This document shows, piece after piece, positions 51,650 to 60,230 of a DNA stretch of 64,000 nucleotides. The DNA is from Accumulibacter sp003538495 (lineage in GTDB: Bacteria > Pseudomonadota > Gammaproteobacteria > Burkholderiales > Rhodocyclaceae). Numbering within the stretch: the first letter of the stretch is position 1; each line of letters opens with the position of its first letter. Position numbers and translations under genes: made by a program. The stretch is taken from positions 25,303 through 89,302 of the forward strand of contig NZ_JAPUVQ010000117.1 in NCBI RefSeq assembly GCF_029255145.1, in the 5' to 3' direction. The notes beneath the pieces were generated by a model that was not told where the DNA came from, did no database searches, and saw nothing but the letters and a program-made list of their open reading frames with translations.

Positions 51650-53593
51650 CTACTTCTTGTCTTTTACTTCTGTAAACTCGGCGTCGACAACGTCGCTGTC
51701 GTCCTTGCGCGAATCGCCTGCCGCACCACTCGATCCCGCTCCCGCGGCACCCTCGGCAGCGCCCGCGTGCGCCTGCTGCTCCGCGTACATCTTCTCGCCA
51801 AGCTTTTGCGCAGCCGTCCCGAGGGCCTCGGTCTTGCCCTTGATGGCCTCCAGATCGTTGCCCCGGATGGCCTCCTCGGCCTCCTTGATCGCCGCTTCGA
51901 TGACTCCTTTCTCGCTATCGGAAAGCGCCTTGCCGTATTCGCCAAGCGACTTCTTGACGGTATGAATCATTCCGTCGCACTGATTGCGGGCATCCGCCAG
52001 TTCGCGTGCCTGGCGGTCCTCTTCGGCATGTGCCTCGGCGTCGAGCACCATGCGCTGCACTTCCTCCTCGCTGAGACCCGAAGACGCCTGGATCTTGATC
52101 TTGTTTTCCTTGCCTGTCGCCTTGTCCTTGGCCGAGACATGCAGAATGCCGTTGGCGTCGATGTCGAAAGTGACTTCGATCTGCGGCATGCCGCGCGGTG
52201 CCGGCGGAATGTCCGAGAGGTTGAACTGCCCGAGGCTCTTGTTGCCGCCGGCAATTTCGCGCTCACCCTGCAGAACATGGATGGTGACCGCCGACTGGCC
52301 GTCGTCGGCCGTCGAGAAGATCTGCGTCGCCTTGGTCGGAATGGTCGTGTTCTTCTTGATCAGCTTGGTCATCACGCCGCCCAGCGTCTCGATACCCAGC
52401 GACAGGGGCGTCACGTCAAGCAGCAAGACGTCCTTGACCTCGCCCTGCAGGACGCCACCCTGGATCGCCGCACCGACCGCGACAGCCTCATCCGGATTGA
52501 CGTCGCGGCGCGGTTCACGGCCGAAGAACGCTTTCACCTTCTCCTGCACCTTGGGCATCCGCGACTGACCACCGACGAGGATCACGTCGTCGATGTCGGT
52601 GACCTTGCAACCGGCGTCCTTCAGTGCGATCCGGCACGGCTCGATGGTCCGCTCGACGAGCTCATCGACCAGCGATTCGAACTTGGCACGGGTGATTTTT
52701 TGCGTCAGGTGCTTGGGACCGGAACTGTCGGCGGTGATGTACGGCAGATTGATTTCGGTCTGCTGGCCCGCCGAGAGCTCGATCTTGGCTTTCTCGGCTG
52801 CATCCTTGAGGCGCTGCAGGGCGAGCACGTCGGCCTTGAGGTTGACCCCGGATTCTTTCTTGAACTCATCAATGATGTAGTCGATCAGCCGCTGGTCGAA
52901 GTCTTCGCCACCGAGGAAGGTGTCACCATTGGTCGACAGCACCTCGAACTGGTGCTCGCCCTCGACCTGTGCGATCTCGATGATCGAGATGTCGAAGGTG
53001 CCGCCACCGAGGTCATAGACAGCGATCTTCTTGTCGCCCTGCTTCTTGTCCATGCCGAAAGCCAAGGCAGCGGCAGTCGGCTCGTTGATGATCCGCTTGA
53101 CTTCCAGACCCGCTATACGGCCCGCGTCCTTGGTCGCCTGCCGCTGACTGTCATTGAAGTAGGCCGGGACCGTGATCACCGCTTCGGTGACTTCCTCGCC
53201 AAGGTAGTCCTCGGCGGTCTTCTTCATCTTGCGGAGCACTTCGGCGGAAACCTGCGGCGGCGCAATCTTGCTGCCGCGTGCTTCGACCCAGGCATCGCCA
53301 TTGTCAGCCTTGAGAATCTTGAAGGGCATCAGCGAGATATCCTTCTGCACTTCCTTCTCTTCAAAGCGCCGACCGATCAGCCGCTTGACCGCGTACAGAG
53401 TGTTTCGCGGATTGGTCACCGCCTGGCGCTTGGCGGGTGCGCCGCACAGAATCTCGCCGTCTTCCGGATAGGCGACGACGGATGGCGTGGTGCGAGCGCC
53501 CTCGGAGTTCTCGATAACCTTCGGTTTGCCATTTTCCATGACCGCAACGCAGGAGTTGGTTGTGCCCAGATCAATGCCGATGATCTTGCCCAT
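51650..53593 (-). CDS. dnaK: Chaperone DnaK
   Basis: This 647-aa Hsp70 begins MGKIIGIDLGTTNSCVAVME. The ATPase domain has PAYFNDSQRQATKDAGRIAG, and VYDLGGGTFDISI; the substrate-binding domain follows, with a helical lid and a Gly/Ala-rich tail ending DAEFTEVKDKK. It is expressed with grpE upstream and dnaJ downstream, presumably from the heat-shock promoter at 54288-54314. Confidence 0.97.
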   Translation of the reverse strand: MGKIIGIDLGTTNSCVAVMENGKPKVIENSEGARTTPSVVAYPEDGEILCGAPAKRQAVTNPRNTLYAVKRLIGRRFEEKEVQKDISLMPFKILKADNGDAWVEARGSKIAPPQVSAEVLRKMKKTAEDYLGEEVTEAVITVPAYFNDSQRQATKDAGRIAGLEVKRIINEPTAAALAFGMDKKQGDKKIAVYDLGGGTFDISIIEIAQVEGEHQFEVLSTNGDTFLGGEDFDQRLIDYIIDEFKKESGVNLKADVLALQRLKDAAEKAKIELSAGQQTEINLPYITADSSGPKHLTQKITRAKFESLVDELVERTIEPCRIALKDAGCKVTDIDDVILVGGQSRMPKVQEKVKAFFGREPRRDVNPDEAVAVGAAIQGGVLQGEVKDVLLLDVTPLSLGIETLGGVMTKLIKKNTTIPTKATQIFSTADDGQSAVTIHVLQGEREIAGGNKSLGQFNLSDIPPAPRGMPQIEVTFDIDANGILHVSAKDKATGKENKIKIQASSGLSEEEVQRMVLDAEAHAEEDRQARELADARNQCDGMIHTVKKSLGEYGKALSDSEKGVIEAAIKEAEEAIRGNDLEAIKGKTEALGTAAQKLGEKMYAEQQAHAGAAEGAAGAGSSGAAGDSRKDDSDVVDAEFTEVKDKK

Positions 53594-53690
53594 TGCAGAA
53601 TCCTTTCAGTATTTCAGTAAGTTGTGACGACACTCGCCAGGCAGCGACATGTCGGGTGACAAGGCCGAAGTGGGGCTTGTCGCAGGAATT

Positions 53691-54257
53691 TCAAGTCGCC
53701 GCCCTGGCGACAACAACCATTGCCGGGCGCAACACACGATCCGACAGCAGGTAGCCTTTCTGCAGGACAGCGACCACCGTGTTCGGCTCCTGTGGCGACT
53801 CGACAACGCTGATCGCCTGGTGTCGATGGGGGTCAAACCTTTCGCCCAGCGGATCGATTTCGACGAGCGCCGACTTCTCGAAAGCCGCGGCCAGTTGCTT
53901 GAGGGTGACCTCGGTGCCCGCGCGCAGGCTGTCGACGGTCAGTGATTCGCTGGCCAGCGCCAGTTCCAGACTGTCCTTCACGGCCAGCAACTCACGGGCG
54001 AAGCGGTCGATCGCGAATTTTGCCGCCTTGGCAATGTCTTCCTGCGCGCGCCGCCGTACATTCTCGGTCTCGGCCTTGGCGCGCAACCAGGCGTCATGGT
54101 TTTCGGCAGCCTTCAGCTCGGCCTGCCGCAGACTCTCTTCGAGCGTTGGTGCGCTATCTGTGGCGGGGACGCCAGCTTCGTCAACAGGGCCTGGCACTTC
54201 CTCCTCCCCCTGGTCCATCGCCCTGGTCTTGTCGTCCTGTGTGTCATTTGCTTCCAT
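53691..54257 (-). CDS. grpE: Nucleotide exchange factor GrpE
   Basis: This 188-aa protein is the exchange factor for DnaK. A charged disordered start is followed by a long coiled coil (LRQAELKAAENHDAWLRAKA) and the C-terminal beta domain with DPHRHQAISVVESPQEPNTV and GYLLSDRVLRPAMV. ATG 54257 was chosen because it follows GGGAG by about 10 bp and fits the family; the longer frame runs over the promoter. Confidence 0.94.
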   Translation of the reverse strand: MEANDTQDDKTRAMDQGEEEVPGPVDEAGVPATDSAPTLEESLRQAELKAAENHDAWLRAKAETENVRRRAQEDIAKAAKFAIDRFARELLAVKDSLELALASESLTVDSLRAGTEVTLKQLAAAFEKSALVEIDPLGERFDPHRHQAISVVESPQEPNTVVAVLQKGYLLSDRVLRPAMVVVARAAT

Positions 54258-54287
54258 ACGTGTTGGTCTCCCAGAAAACTGCACGAA

Positions 54288-54314
54288 GTTTGGGGCAAGT
54301 TTTTCGATTTCAAG
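54288..54314 (-). promoter_or_regulatory. Sigma-32 type heat-shock promoter of grpE-dnaK-dnaJ
   Basis: On the minus strand CTTGAAA (54314-54308) is followed after 12 nt by CCCCAAAC (54295-54288). This matches the sigma-32 consensus CTTGAAA-N(11-16)-CCCCATnT closely. Transcription would start near 54280, about 23 nt before the grpE ATG. No CIRCE element (TTAGCACTC-N9-GAGTGCTAA) is seen here although hrcA is nearby. Confidence 0.75.
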
Positions 54315-54435
54315 CCTTTTTGTCGGCACTCGCGGGGCAACCGCCGAGGCATTTCACGCATAATTTCGCATCGACCGGCGCTTTCGCTGCTAGCATTTCA
54401 ATTCCCTGTGATCCTACACGGCGCGTGGTACCGTC

Positions 54436-55785
54436 ATGATGGAGAAAATCGGCAAGTATCGGATCATTCGCCCGCTCGGCAAGGGCGCGACGGCTGTCGT
54501 CTATCTGGCCCATGATCCGGATCGAAACTGCCAGGTCGCCATCAAGCTGATCCGCTTCGGCGAGGACAACGCAGCGATGTCGCGGCGTTTGCGCAAGATA
54601 TTCCAGACCGAGGACGCGATCGGCCGGCGGCTCGAACACCCGAACATCGTCAAGGTATACGACGCCGTCGTTGAAAAGGATCAGGCCTATCTGGTGATGG
54701 AGTTCGTAGACGGCGGCGCGCTCGACCGATTCTGTTCAATCGACCGCCTGTTGCCGATGCACCGCGTCATCGGCATCATCTTCAAGTGCTGCCTAGCCCT
54801 TGACCACGCCTTCCGGCAGGGGGTCGTTCATCGCGACATCAAGCCGGCCAACATCCTCCTTGACGCCGACGACAATCCCCGCATCACCGATTTCGGCCTG
54901 GGCCTGAACCTGCACAAGGACATGGGCAAGGACTCGACCTTCGTGATGGGCGTCGGGTCGCCCGCCTACATGTCGCCGGAGCAGGTCAAGGGCTATCCGC
55001 TCAATCACAAGACCGACCTCTATTCGCTGGGTGTCCTGCTCTTTCAGCTGCTGACCGGGCGGCTGCCCTTTCGTGCCAACAATCCGGCAACGCTTGTGTA
55101 CAAGATCGTTAACACCGACTCGCCGTCGGTTTGCGGCCTTAACCCGAACCTGCCTACCGGCCTTGATCCGATCATCAAGAAGGCGCTCGAAAAGGACCTC
55201 TACAGCCGCTACCGCAATGGCGCCGCGTTCGCCAAGGATCTTACGGCGGTACGTTACCAGATGGTCGACGAGGACCAGACACAGCAGGACCTGACGCACT
55301 TCGCGACGCTGCGCAAGATGGAATTCTTCGTCGAATTCGAGGACATCGAGTTGTGGGAAGTGCTCCGCGTCAGCTCCTGGCGGGAGCTCTCCGAGAAAGT
55401 AACGCTGATCCGCGAAGGCGAAAAGCACCGCAAGTTCGGCGTGATCATCGCCGGTTTTGTCGAGGTGTCGTCCAAGGGGCGGGCCATCTGCCGCCTTGGT
55501 GCGAGCGAGGTGGTGGGGGAAATGGGTTTCCTGCACCCGACCGATTCGCTGCGCCACGCGACGGTGGTGACGCTCGAACCCACCTCGTTCCTGGAGATCA
55601 ACAGCGCGTCGCTCGCGTTGAGTTCGGCCGAAGTGCAGGAACGCTTCAACAAGGTGCTGCTGACCAAAGTCCTCGGTCGCTTGCGCGAAGCCAACAAGGT
55701 GCTTGCCAAGCTCGGCCAACCGGCGGTCCAGGGCAGCCTTTCAACCTCCGGCATCGGACTTTCGCCGCCGCTGGAGTTGCTCTGA
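54436..55785 (+). CDS. Ser/Thr protein kinase fused to a cyclic-nucleotide-binding domain
   Basis: This 449-aa protein has a Hanks-type kinase domain (residues 7-265) with the G-loop LGKGATAVVYLA, K37, HRDIKPANIL (D134), DFGLG (D152) and SPEQ. All catalytic residues are present. Residues ~303-390 form a cyclic-nucleotide-binding beta-roll with EVVGEMGFLHPTDSLRHATV, which keeps the phosphate-cassette glutamate (E362) and arginine (R373). So cAMP or cGMP could control kinase activity. There is no membrane segment. It is divergent from grpE. Start is ATG 54436 or the next ATG. Confidence 0.9.
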   Translation: MMEKIGKYRIIRPLGKGATAVVYLAHDPDRNCQVAIKLIRFGEDNAAMSRRLRKIFQTEDAIGRRLEHPNIVKVYDAVVEKDQAYLVMEFVDGGALDRFCSIDRLLPMHRVIGIIFKCCLALDHAFRQGVVHRDIKPANILLDADDNPRITDFGLGLNLHKDMGKDSTFVMGVGSPAYMSPEQVKGYPLNHKTDLYSLGVLLFQLLTGRLPFRANNPATLVYKIVNTDSPSVCGLNPNLPTGLDPIIKKALEKDLYSRYRNGAAFAKDLTAVRYQMVDEDQTQQDLTHFATLRKMEFFVEFEDIELWEVLRVSSWRELSEKVTLIREGEKHRKFGVIIAGFVEVSSKGRAICRLGASEVVGEMGFLHPTDSLRHATVVTLEPTSFLEINSASLALSSAEVQERFNKVLLTKVLGRLREANKVLAKLGQPAVQGSLSTSGIGLSPPLELL

Positions 55786-55865
55786 AGCGACACTGCCGGG
55801 CGGTCACGGCAGACGCTGCGCGGTCGAGTCGCTAGCCAGGAATCAGTCGCCCGACCCCACTCCCC

Positions 55866-56936
55866 TCAGACCGTCAGGTCGACCTGCTGGATGCTGCCAG
55901 CACGGCCGTCTTCATACAGATAGATGCCGCTTGAGCGAATCTGCCCTTGCAGCTCGTTGGCACTGTTCTTGAGCGAGAACGCGCTATCGACGCTGGCCAC
56001 GCCGAGCGCACCGATACCAGCTTGGCTCAAGGAGACCAGCTGATCCTCGCCGGCGCTGTTCCTGGTCCATAGGCGCAGGCTTTCGAATGCGGCGTCAGCA
56101 CTGTCAATCCAGCCGTTGCGATCGCTGTCGAGAGCGGCCAACTCGGCAAATCCGTTACCACTTCGCACGCCAAAAAGCTCCAGGCCATTGTTGACCTTGC
56201 CGTCGCCATTGCCGTCGAGCACCAGAAAACCGCTGCCGCGGCCAGCAAAATTGATGTTTTCCTGGCGTCCGTCGCCGTCGAGATCGAAACTGAAACGCTG
56301 ACTGGTCAGCTGCGCCGCCGATCCAGCGAAGTTGAGCACCAGCGGGTCCTTCCTCGGGCGGGAATCGCCAAGCTGGATGCTGACGTTCGACTCCTCGTGG
56401 TAGCTGCGGCTCATTTCGAGAGCGATCGAGAAACTGATCTCGTCGCCGGCAGCCGTCCGCACCACGCCTGACGCCTGAAAGCTGGCCTGTTCAACCTCCG
56501 TGTAGGATTCGTGTCGCTGGTAATCGACGGCGATGCCGGCATTTTGCGGCGTCGGCCGGGTGCTGTCCGGCTGTTCCAGAGACTGCCCCACTGATCGCGG
56601 AGGCGCTTCGCCAGCGCCCTGTCCGGCCAGTTCGCGGGCGTCAAAAACGCGAACCTCGCGACCGGTCAGGATCGCCACCATGGCCCTGATCAGACGCAGA
56701 ATCGGGTCTCTATCGACTGCCTGGAGGCTATCATCAATGGCTTGCGCCTCGCTAGACCGCGCAGCCTGACCGGCGTCGGAAAGCTGCACCTCGTTCCTCG
56801 CCGGCGCGCTCGTCGTCCGCCCCTCGCCCCGCGGACGCCCTTGCCCAAGCGTGATCTTCATCGACTCCTGGAGGTCGTGCTGCTGCATGCTGGTTGAACT
56901 GGACGCCAGCTGCAAGCTGGTGCTGGTGATTTGCAT
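55866..56936 (-). CDS. EF-hand-like calcium-binding protein of unknown function
   Basis: This 356-aa protein has no signal peptide. Residues 1-130 are low-complexity and polar. The C-terminal half has three D-x-[DN]-x-[DN]-G loops: DLDGDGRQEN, DGNGDGKVNN and DSDRNGWIDS, the style of VCBS/FG-GAP or dockerin-like calcium loops. Similar proteins with a MQI-S-T-SLQ start occur in Pseudomonas and betaproteobacteria. Export by a type I system or a flagellar/surface role is possible but unsupported. Confidence 0.75.
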   Translation of the reverse strand: MQITSTSLQLASSSTSMQQHDLQESMKITLGQGRPRGEGRTTSAPARNEVQLSDAGQAARSSEAQAIDDSLQAVDRDPILRLIRAMVAILTGREVRVFDARELAGQGAGEAPPRSVGQSLEQPDSTRPTPQNAGIAVDYQRHESYTEVEQASFQASGVVRTAAGDEISFSIALEMSRSYHEESNVSIQLGDSRPRKDPLVLNFAGSAAQLTSQRFSFDLDGDGRQENINFAGRGSGFLVLDGNGDGKVNNGLELFGVRSGNGFAELAALDSDRNGWIDSADAAFESLRLWTRNSAGEDQLVSLSQAGIGALGVASVDSAFSLKNSANELQGQIRSSGIYLYEDGRAGSIQQVDLTV

Positions 56937-57073
56937 CTTCTCGTCTCCTGGGCAGTCGGGCTAAGGCCGATCAGTTCTTAACGGCGGGAGGCGGCCAGAA
57001 CTTGACGCTTGGTGGTCGGTTACTTTGCACGCCTCGGTCCGCGGCGCCGTTTCGAACAGCTGGTTCGCCCGCT

Positions 57074-58177
57074 TCAGGATGAGGCTCCAGCCGCCCTGGC
57101 ACGCAAGGCCGAGACCTCCAGGCTGCTCTGGTCGGTAGGCAACCGGGTCGGCCAGCCCTGCAGATGGCCGGCGGCAATGTCGGCCAGGGCGTGCAGCCAG
57201 TCGTCCCGTTCGTTAAGGCAAGGGACGTAGTGGTATTCCGTGCCTCCAGCCCGGGTGAACTCGGCGCGGCCTTCGATGGCGATTTCTTCGAGCGTTTCAA
57301 GGCAGTCGGCGGGAAAACCCGGGCAGATCACGTCCACCCGCTGCACGCCTTGCTTGCCAAGCGCCTTGAGCGTCGGTGCGGTATAGGGCTGCAGCCACTC
57401 GGCGCGGCCGAAACGCGACTGAAAGCAGATCTGGTATTGCTCCGCAGCCAGAGACAGCGCCTCGGCAAGCAAGCGGCCGCTCTTCTGGCACTCGCAATGG
57501 TACGGATCACCCTTGTCCAGGGTGTAGCGCGGCAAGCCGTGAAAGCTCATCACCAGCCGATACGAAGCGCCCGGCTGACCGTTGCTGGCCCAATGTTCGC
57601 GAACGCTGGCGGCGAGTGCTGCGATGTACCCCGGGTGATCGGCAAAACTCCGGACTGTGCGAATTTCAGGCTGATTGCGGACGCTCTGCAACCAGCCGCA
57701 GGCCACATCGACCGCTGTCGCCGTGGTGCTAGCGGCATACTGCGGATAGAGCGGTAGCAGCAGGATGCGGGTGCAGCCGCCGGCCTTTAGCTGCGAGAGC
57801 TTGGCCGGAATTGACGGCTCGCCATAACGCATCGCGTAGTCGACCACCACGCGATGCCCGGCCTGGCCCAGAAAGCCACGCAGCAGCGTGGCCTGGCGTT
57901 CGACGTGCACTTTCAGCGGCGAGCCTTCGGCGGCCCACACCGAAGCGTACTTTTCCGCCGAGCGTCGCGGCCTGACCCGGAGAATGATCCCGTTGAGAAT
58001 CAGCCACCAGATCGGACGCGGGATCTCGACCACCCGTGGGTCCGACAGAAACTCCTTGAGGTAGCGCCGCACCGCCGGCGCCGTCGGCGCGTCGGGCGTT
58101 CCCAGGTTAATCAGCAGCACGGCGGTCTGCGCCGGCGAACCGTGGCGCCAGGCCGGCTCGGGAAGATAGCGGGGCAT
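57074..58177 (-). CDS. hemH: Ferrochelatase
   Basis: This 367-aa enzyme inserts Fe(II) into protoporphyrin IX, the last step of heme synthesis. Motifs are TAVLLINLGTPDAPTAPAVR, YAMRYGEPSI, VMSFHGLPRYTLDKGDPYHC (with the catalytic histidine) and CPGFPADCLETLEEI. Its ATG overlaps the hrcA stop codon by one base, so it is co-transcribed. Confidence 0.95.
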   Translation of the reverse strand: MPRYLPEPAWRHGSPAQTAVLLINLGTPDAPTAPAVRRYLKEFLSDPRVVEIPRPIWWLILNGIILRVRPRRSAEKYASVWAAEGSPLKVHVERQATLLRGFLGQAGHRVVVDYAMRYGEPSIPAKLSQLKAGGCTRILLLPLYPQYAASTTATAVDVACGWLQSVRNQPEIRTVRSFADHPGYIAALAASVREHWASNGQPGASYRLVMSFHGLPRYTLDKGDPYHCECQKSGRLLAEALSLAAEQYQICFQSRFGRAEWLQPYTAPTLKALGKQGVQRVDVICPGFPADCLETLEEIAIEGRAEFTRAGGTEYHYVPCLNERDDWLHALADIAAGHLQGWPTRLPTDQSSLEVSALRARAAGASS

Positions 58178-59205
58178 CAGGAGTTGGCCTGATAGGTCAG
58201 CGCGGAAGAAAGCAGTTTGGCGGTAATGTCCACGATCGGGATGACGCGATCGTAAGCCATGCGGGTAGGTCCGATGACGCCAACCGAACCGACCACCTGG
58301 CCATCGACCTCATAAGGTGCGGTGACCACACTGCATTCATCGAGGGGCGCCAGGCCCGATTCTCCACCAATGAAGATCTGCACCCCGTCGGCGCGGTGTG
58401 ATAGGTCGAGCAACTGCATCAACGAGGTCCGCTGTTCGAAGAGGTCGAACAACTCTCGAAGCCTTTTCATGTTGGACGAAAATTCCTCGACGTCGAGCAG
58501 ATTGCGCTCGCCCGAGATGACGTATCTGTCCTCGGGGCCCTTGATCGCCTCGTCGCCGGCGGCTAGCGCCGCCGCCATCAGCGACTGCAGATCGCCGCGC
58601 AGCCTCTGGAGTTCTTCCTGAACACGCCGACGGATATCCTCGAAATCACGACCGACGAAATGCTGGTTCAGGTAGTTGGTCGCGGTAACCAGCTCGGACG
58701 GACTATACGAACGTCCCGGAAAGAGCAGGCGATTCTGCACATCACCGTCCGAAGTCACCAGGATCAGCAGAATCCGCTTCTCCGAAAGACTGACGAATTC
58801 GATCTGCCTGATATGTGGCACCCGGCGGCGCGGGGTCAGGACGATGCCCGCAAAGCGGGTCAGCCCGGAGAGCAGGTGCGAGGCATTGCTGATCAGTTGC
58901 CGCGGCTGCGAAAGCAGCAGGTGCCCCTCGATGGCGTCGATTCTCGCCTTGTCAAGCGGCTCGACGGTGAGCAGACTGTCAACAAAGAAGCGGTAACCGC
59001 GTGAGGTTGGCACCCGCCCCGCGGAAGTGTGCGGACTGGCGATCAGACCACTGTCTTCGAGGTCGGCCATGACATTGCGCACCGTCGCGGCGGACAGGTC
59101 CAGGCCCGAGCACTTTGACAGGGCACGCGAGCCGACCGGCTGTCCGTCCGCCACGTAGCGTTCGATCAGGGTCTTGAGCAGCGTTCTCGCGCGTTCATCC
59201 AGCAT
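58177..59205 (-). CDS. hrcA: Heat-inducible transcription repressor HrcA
   Basis: This 342-aa repressor has an N-terminal winged helix (RARTLLKTLIERYVADGQPV, GLIASPHTSAGRVPTSRGYR) and a GAF-like dimer domain. HrcA represses groE- and dnaK-type operons at CIRCE sites. No CIRCE is seen in this window, so its target is likely groESL elsewhere. The start ATG 59205 gives the usual MLDERARTLL. It diverges from nadK, with 75 bp between. Confidence 0.94.
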   Translation of the reverse strand: MLDERARTLLKTLIERYVADGQPVGSRALSKCSGLDLSAATVRNVMADLEDSGLIASPHTSAGRVPTSRGYRFFVDSLLTVEPLDKARIDAIEGHLLLSQPRQLISNASHLLSGLTRFAGIVLTPRRRVPHIRQIEFVSLSEKRILLILVTSDGDVQNRLLFPGRSYSPSELVTATNYLNQHFVGRDFEDIRRRVQEELQRLRGDLQSLMAAALAAGDEAIKGPEDRYVISGERNLLDVEEFSSNMKRLRELFDLFEQRTSLMQLLDLSHRADGVQIFIGGESGLAPLDECSVVTAPYEVDGQVVGSVGVIGPTRMAYDRVIPIVDITAKLLSSALTYQANS

Positions 59206-59280
59206 GGGCCCGATTCTACAAAAAATAGTCCGCGTGCGGGGCACGGCGGAAGCCAGCCGAATTGTGGTCTAATTCGTGCC

Positions 59281-60207
59281 ATGAATCATGTCTTTCCTCA
59301 AGAGTCGGCTGATAGCCCAAATCTACCCAGAACGATTGCCCTGATCGGCAAGTACCACAGTCAGGAAATCGCCGAATCCGTACGCCTGCTGGCCAAGTAC
59401 TTGCACGAGCGCGGCATGACCGTACTGATCGAGGAGGAAACCGCGCGTAATCTGGTCAACCAACTGGACCTGCGCAGCTGGGCCAGCGGCAGTTTTTCGT
59501 GGCTTGGCGCGCACGCCGACATGGCAATCGTCGTCGGCGGCGACGGCACGATGCTCAATGCCGCACGCCAGCTGGCGCGTTACCGGGTACCACTGGTCGG
59601 GGTAAACCAGGGGCGCCTGGGATTCATGACAGACATCTCGCGCAGCGAGATGTTGACCTGCATGGACGACCTGCTGGACGGCAAGTTCGTACCCGAAACG
59701 CGCATGCTGCTGGACGCCGAGATCGTTCGCGACGAGCGCATTGTCGCTACCAATCTGGCTCTGAACGACGTCGTCGTAGATAAGGGAGCGATCGGCCGGA
59801 TGATCGAACTCGAGCTCTTCGTCGACGGAGAATTCATCTACCACCTGCGAGCCGATGGCTTGATCGTCGCCACGTCGACTGGCTCGACGGCCTATGCGCT
59901 ATCGGCCAATGGCCCGATCCTCTATCCACTGATCTCGGCCATCGCGCTGGTACCACTATGTCCGCACGCCTTGAGCAATCGCCCGATCGTCGTCAGCGAC
60001 CGCAACGAAATCGAGATCCGGATCGTCTACGCGACCGATTCCCGCGCGCACTTCGATGGTCAGGTAACGATCGATCTGAAGAACGGCGACGGCATTCGCA
60101 TCCGTCGGTCCGAATACACGATTTGCCTGCTTCACCCTCCGGGTTACAGCTACTTCGCCATGCTGCGTCAAAAGCTGCACTGGAGTGAGCGACCCAAGGA
60201 ACACTAG
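59281..60207 (+). CDS. nadK: NAD kinase
   Basis: This 308-aa enzyme phosphorylates NAD to NADP. It contains VVGGDGTMLNAARQLARY (GGDGT), GVNQGRLGFMTD and DGLIVATSTGSTAYALSANG. The gene starts an operon with recN, 23 bp downstream. Confidence 0.95.
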   Translation: MNHVFPQESADSPNLPRTIALIGKYHSQEIAESVRLLAKYLHERGMTVLIEEETARNLVNQLDLRSWASGSFSWLGAHADMAIVVGGDGTMLNAARQLARYRVPLVGVNQGRLGFMTDISRSEMLTCMDDLLDGKFVPETRMLLDAEIVRDERIVATNLALNDVVVDKGAIGRMIELELFVDGEFIYHLRADGLIVATSTGSTAYALSANGPILYPLISAIALVPLCPHALSNRPIVVSDRNEIEIRIVYATDSRAHFDGQVTIDLKNGDGIRIRRSEYTICLLHPPGYSYFAMLRQKLHWSERPKEH

Positions 60208-60230
60208 ACCATTCCGGCGACGACCACACC

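Noticed and set aside
54258..54435. CIRCE operator upstream of grpE
   Set aside because: No TTAGCACTC / GAGTGCTAA pair is present; only the sigma-32 type promoter is supported.
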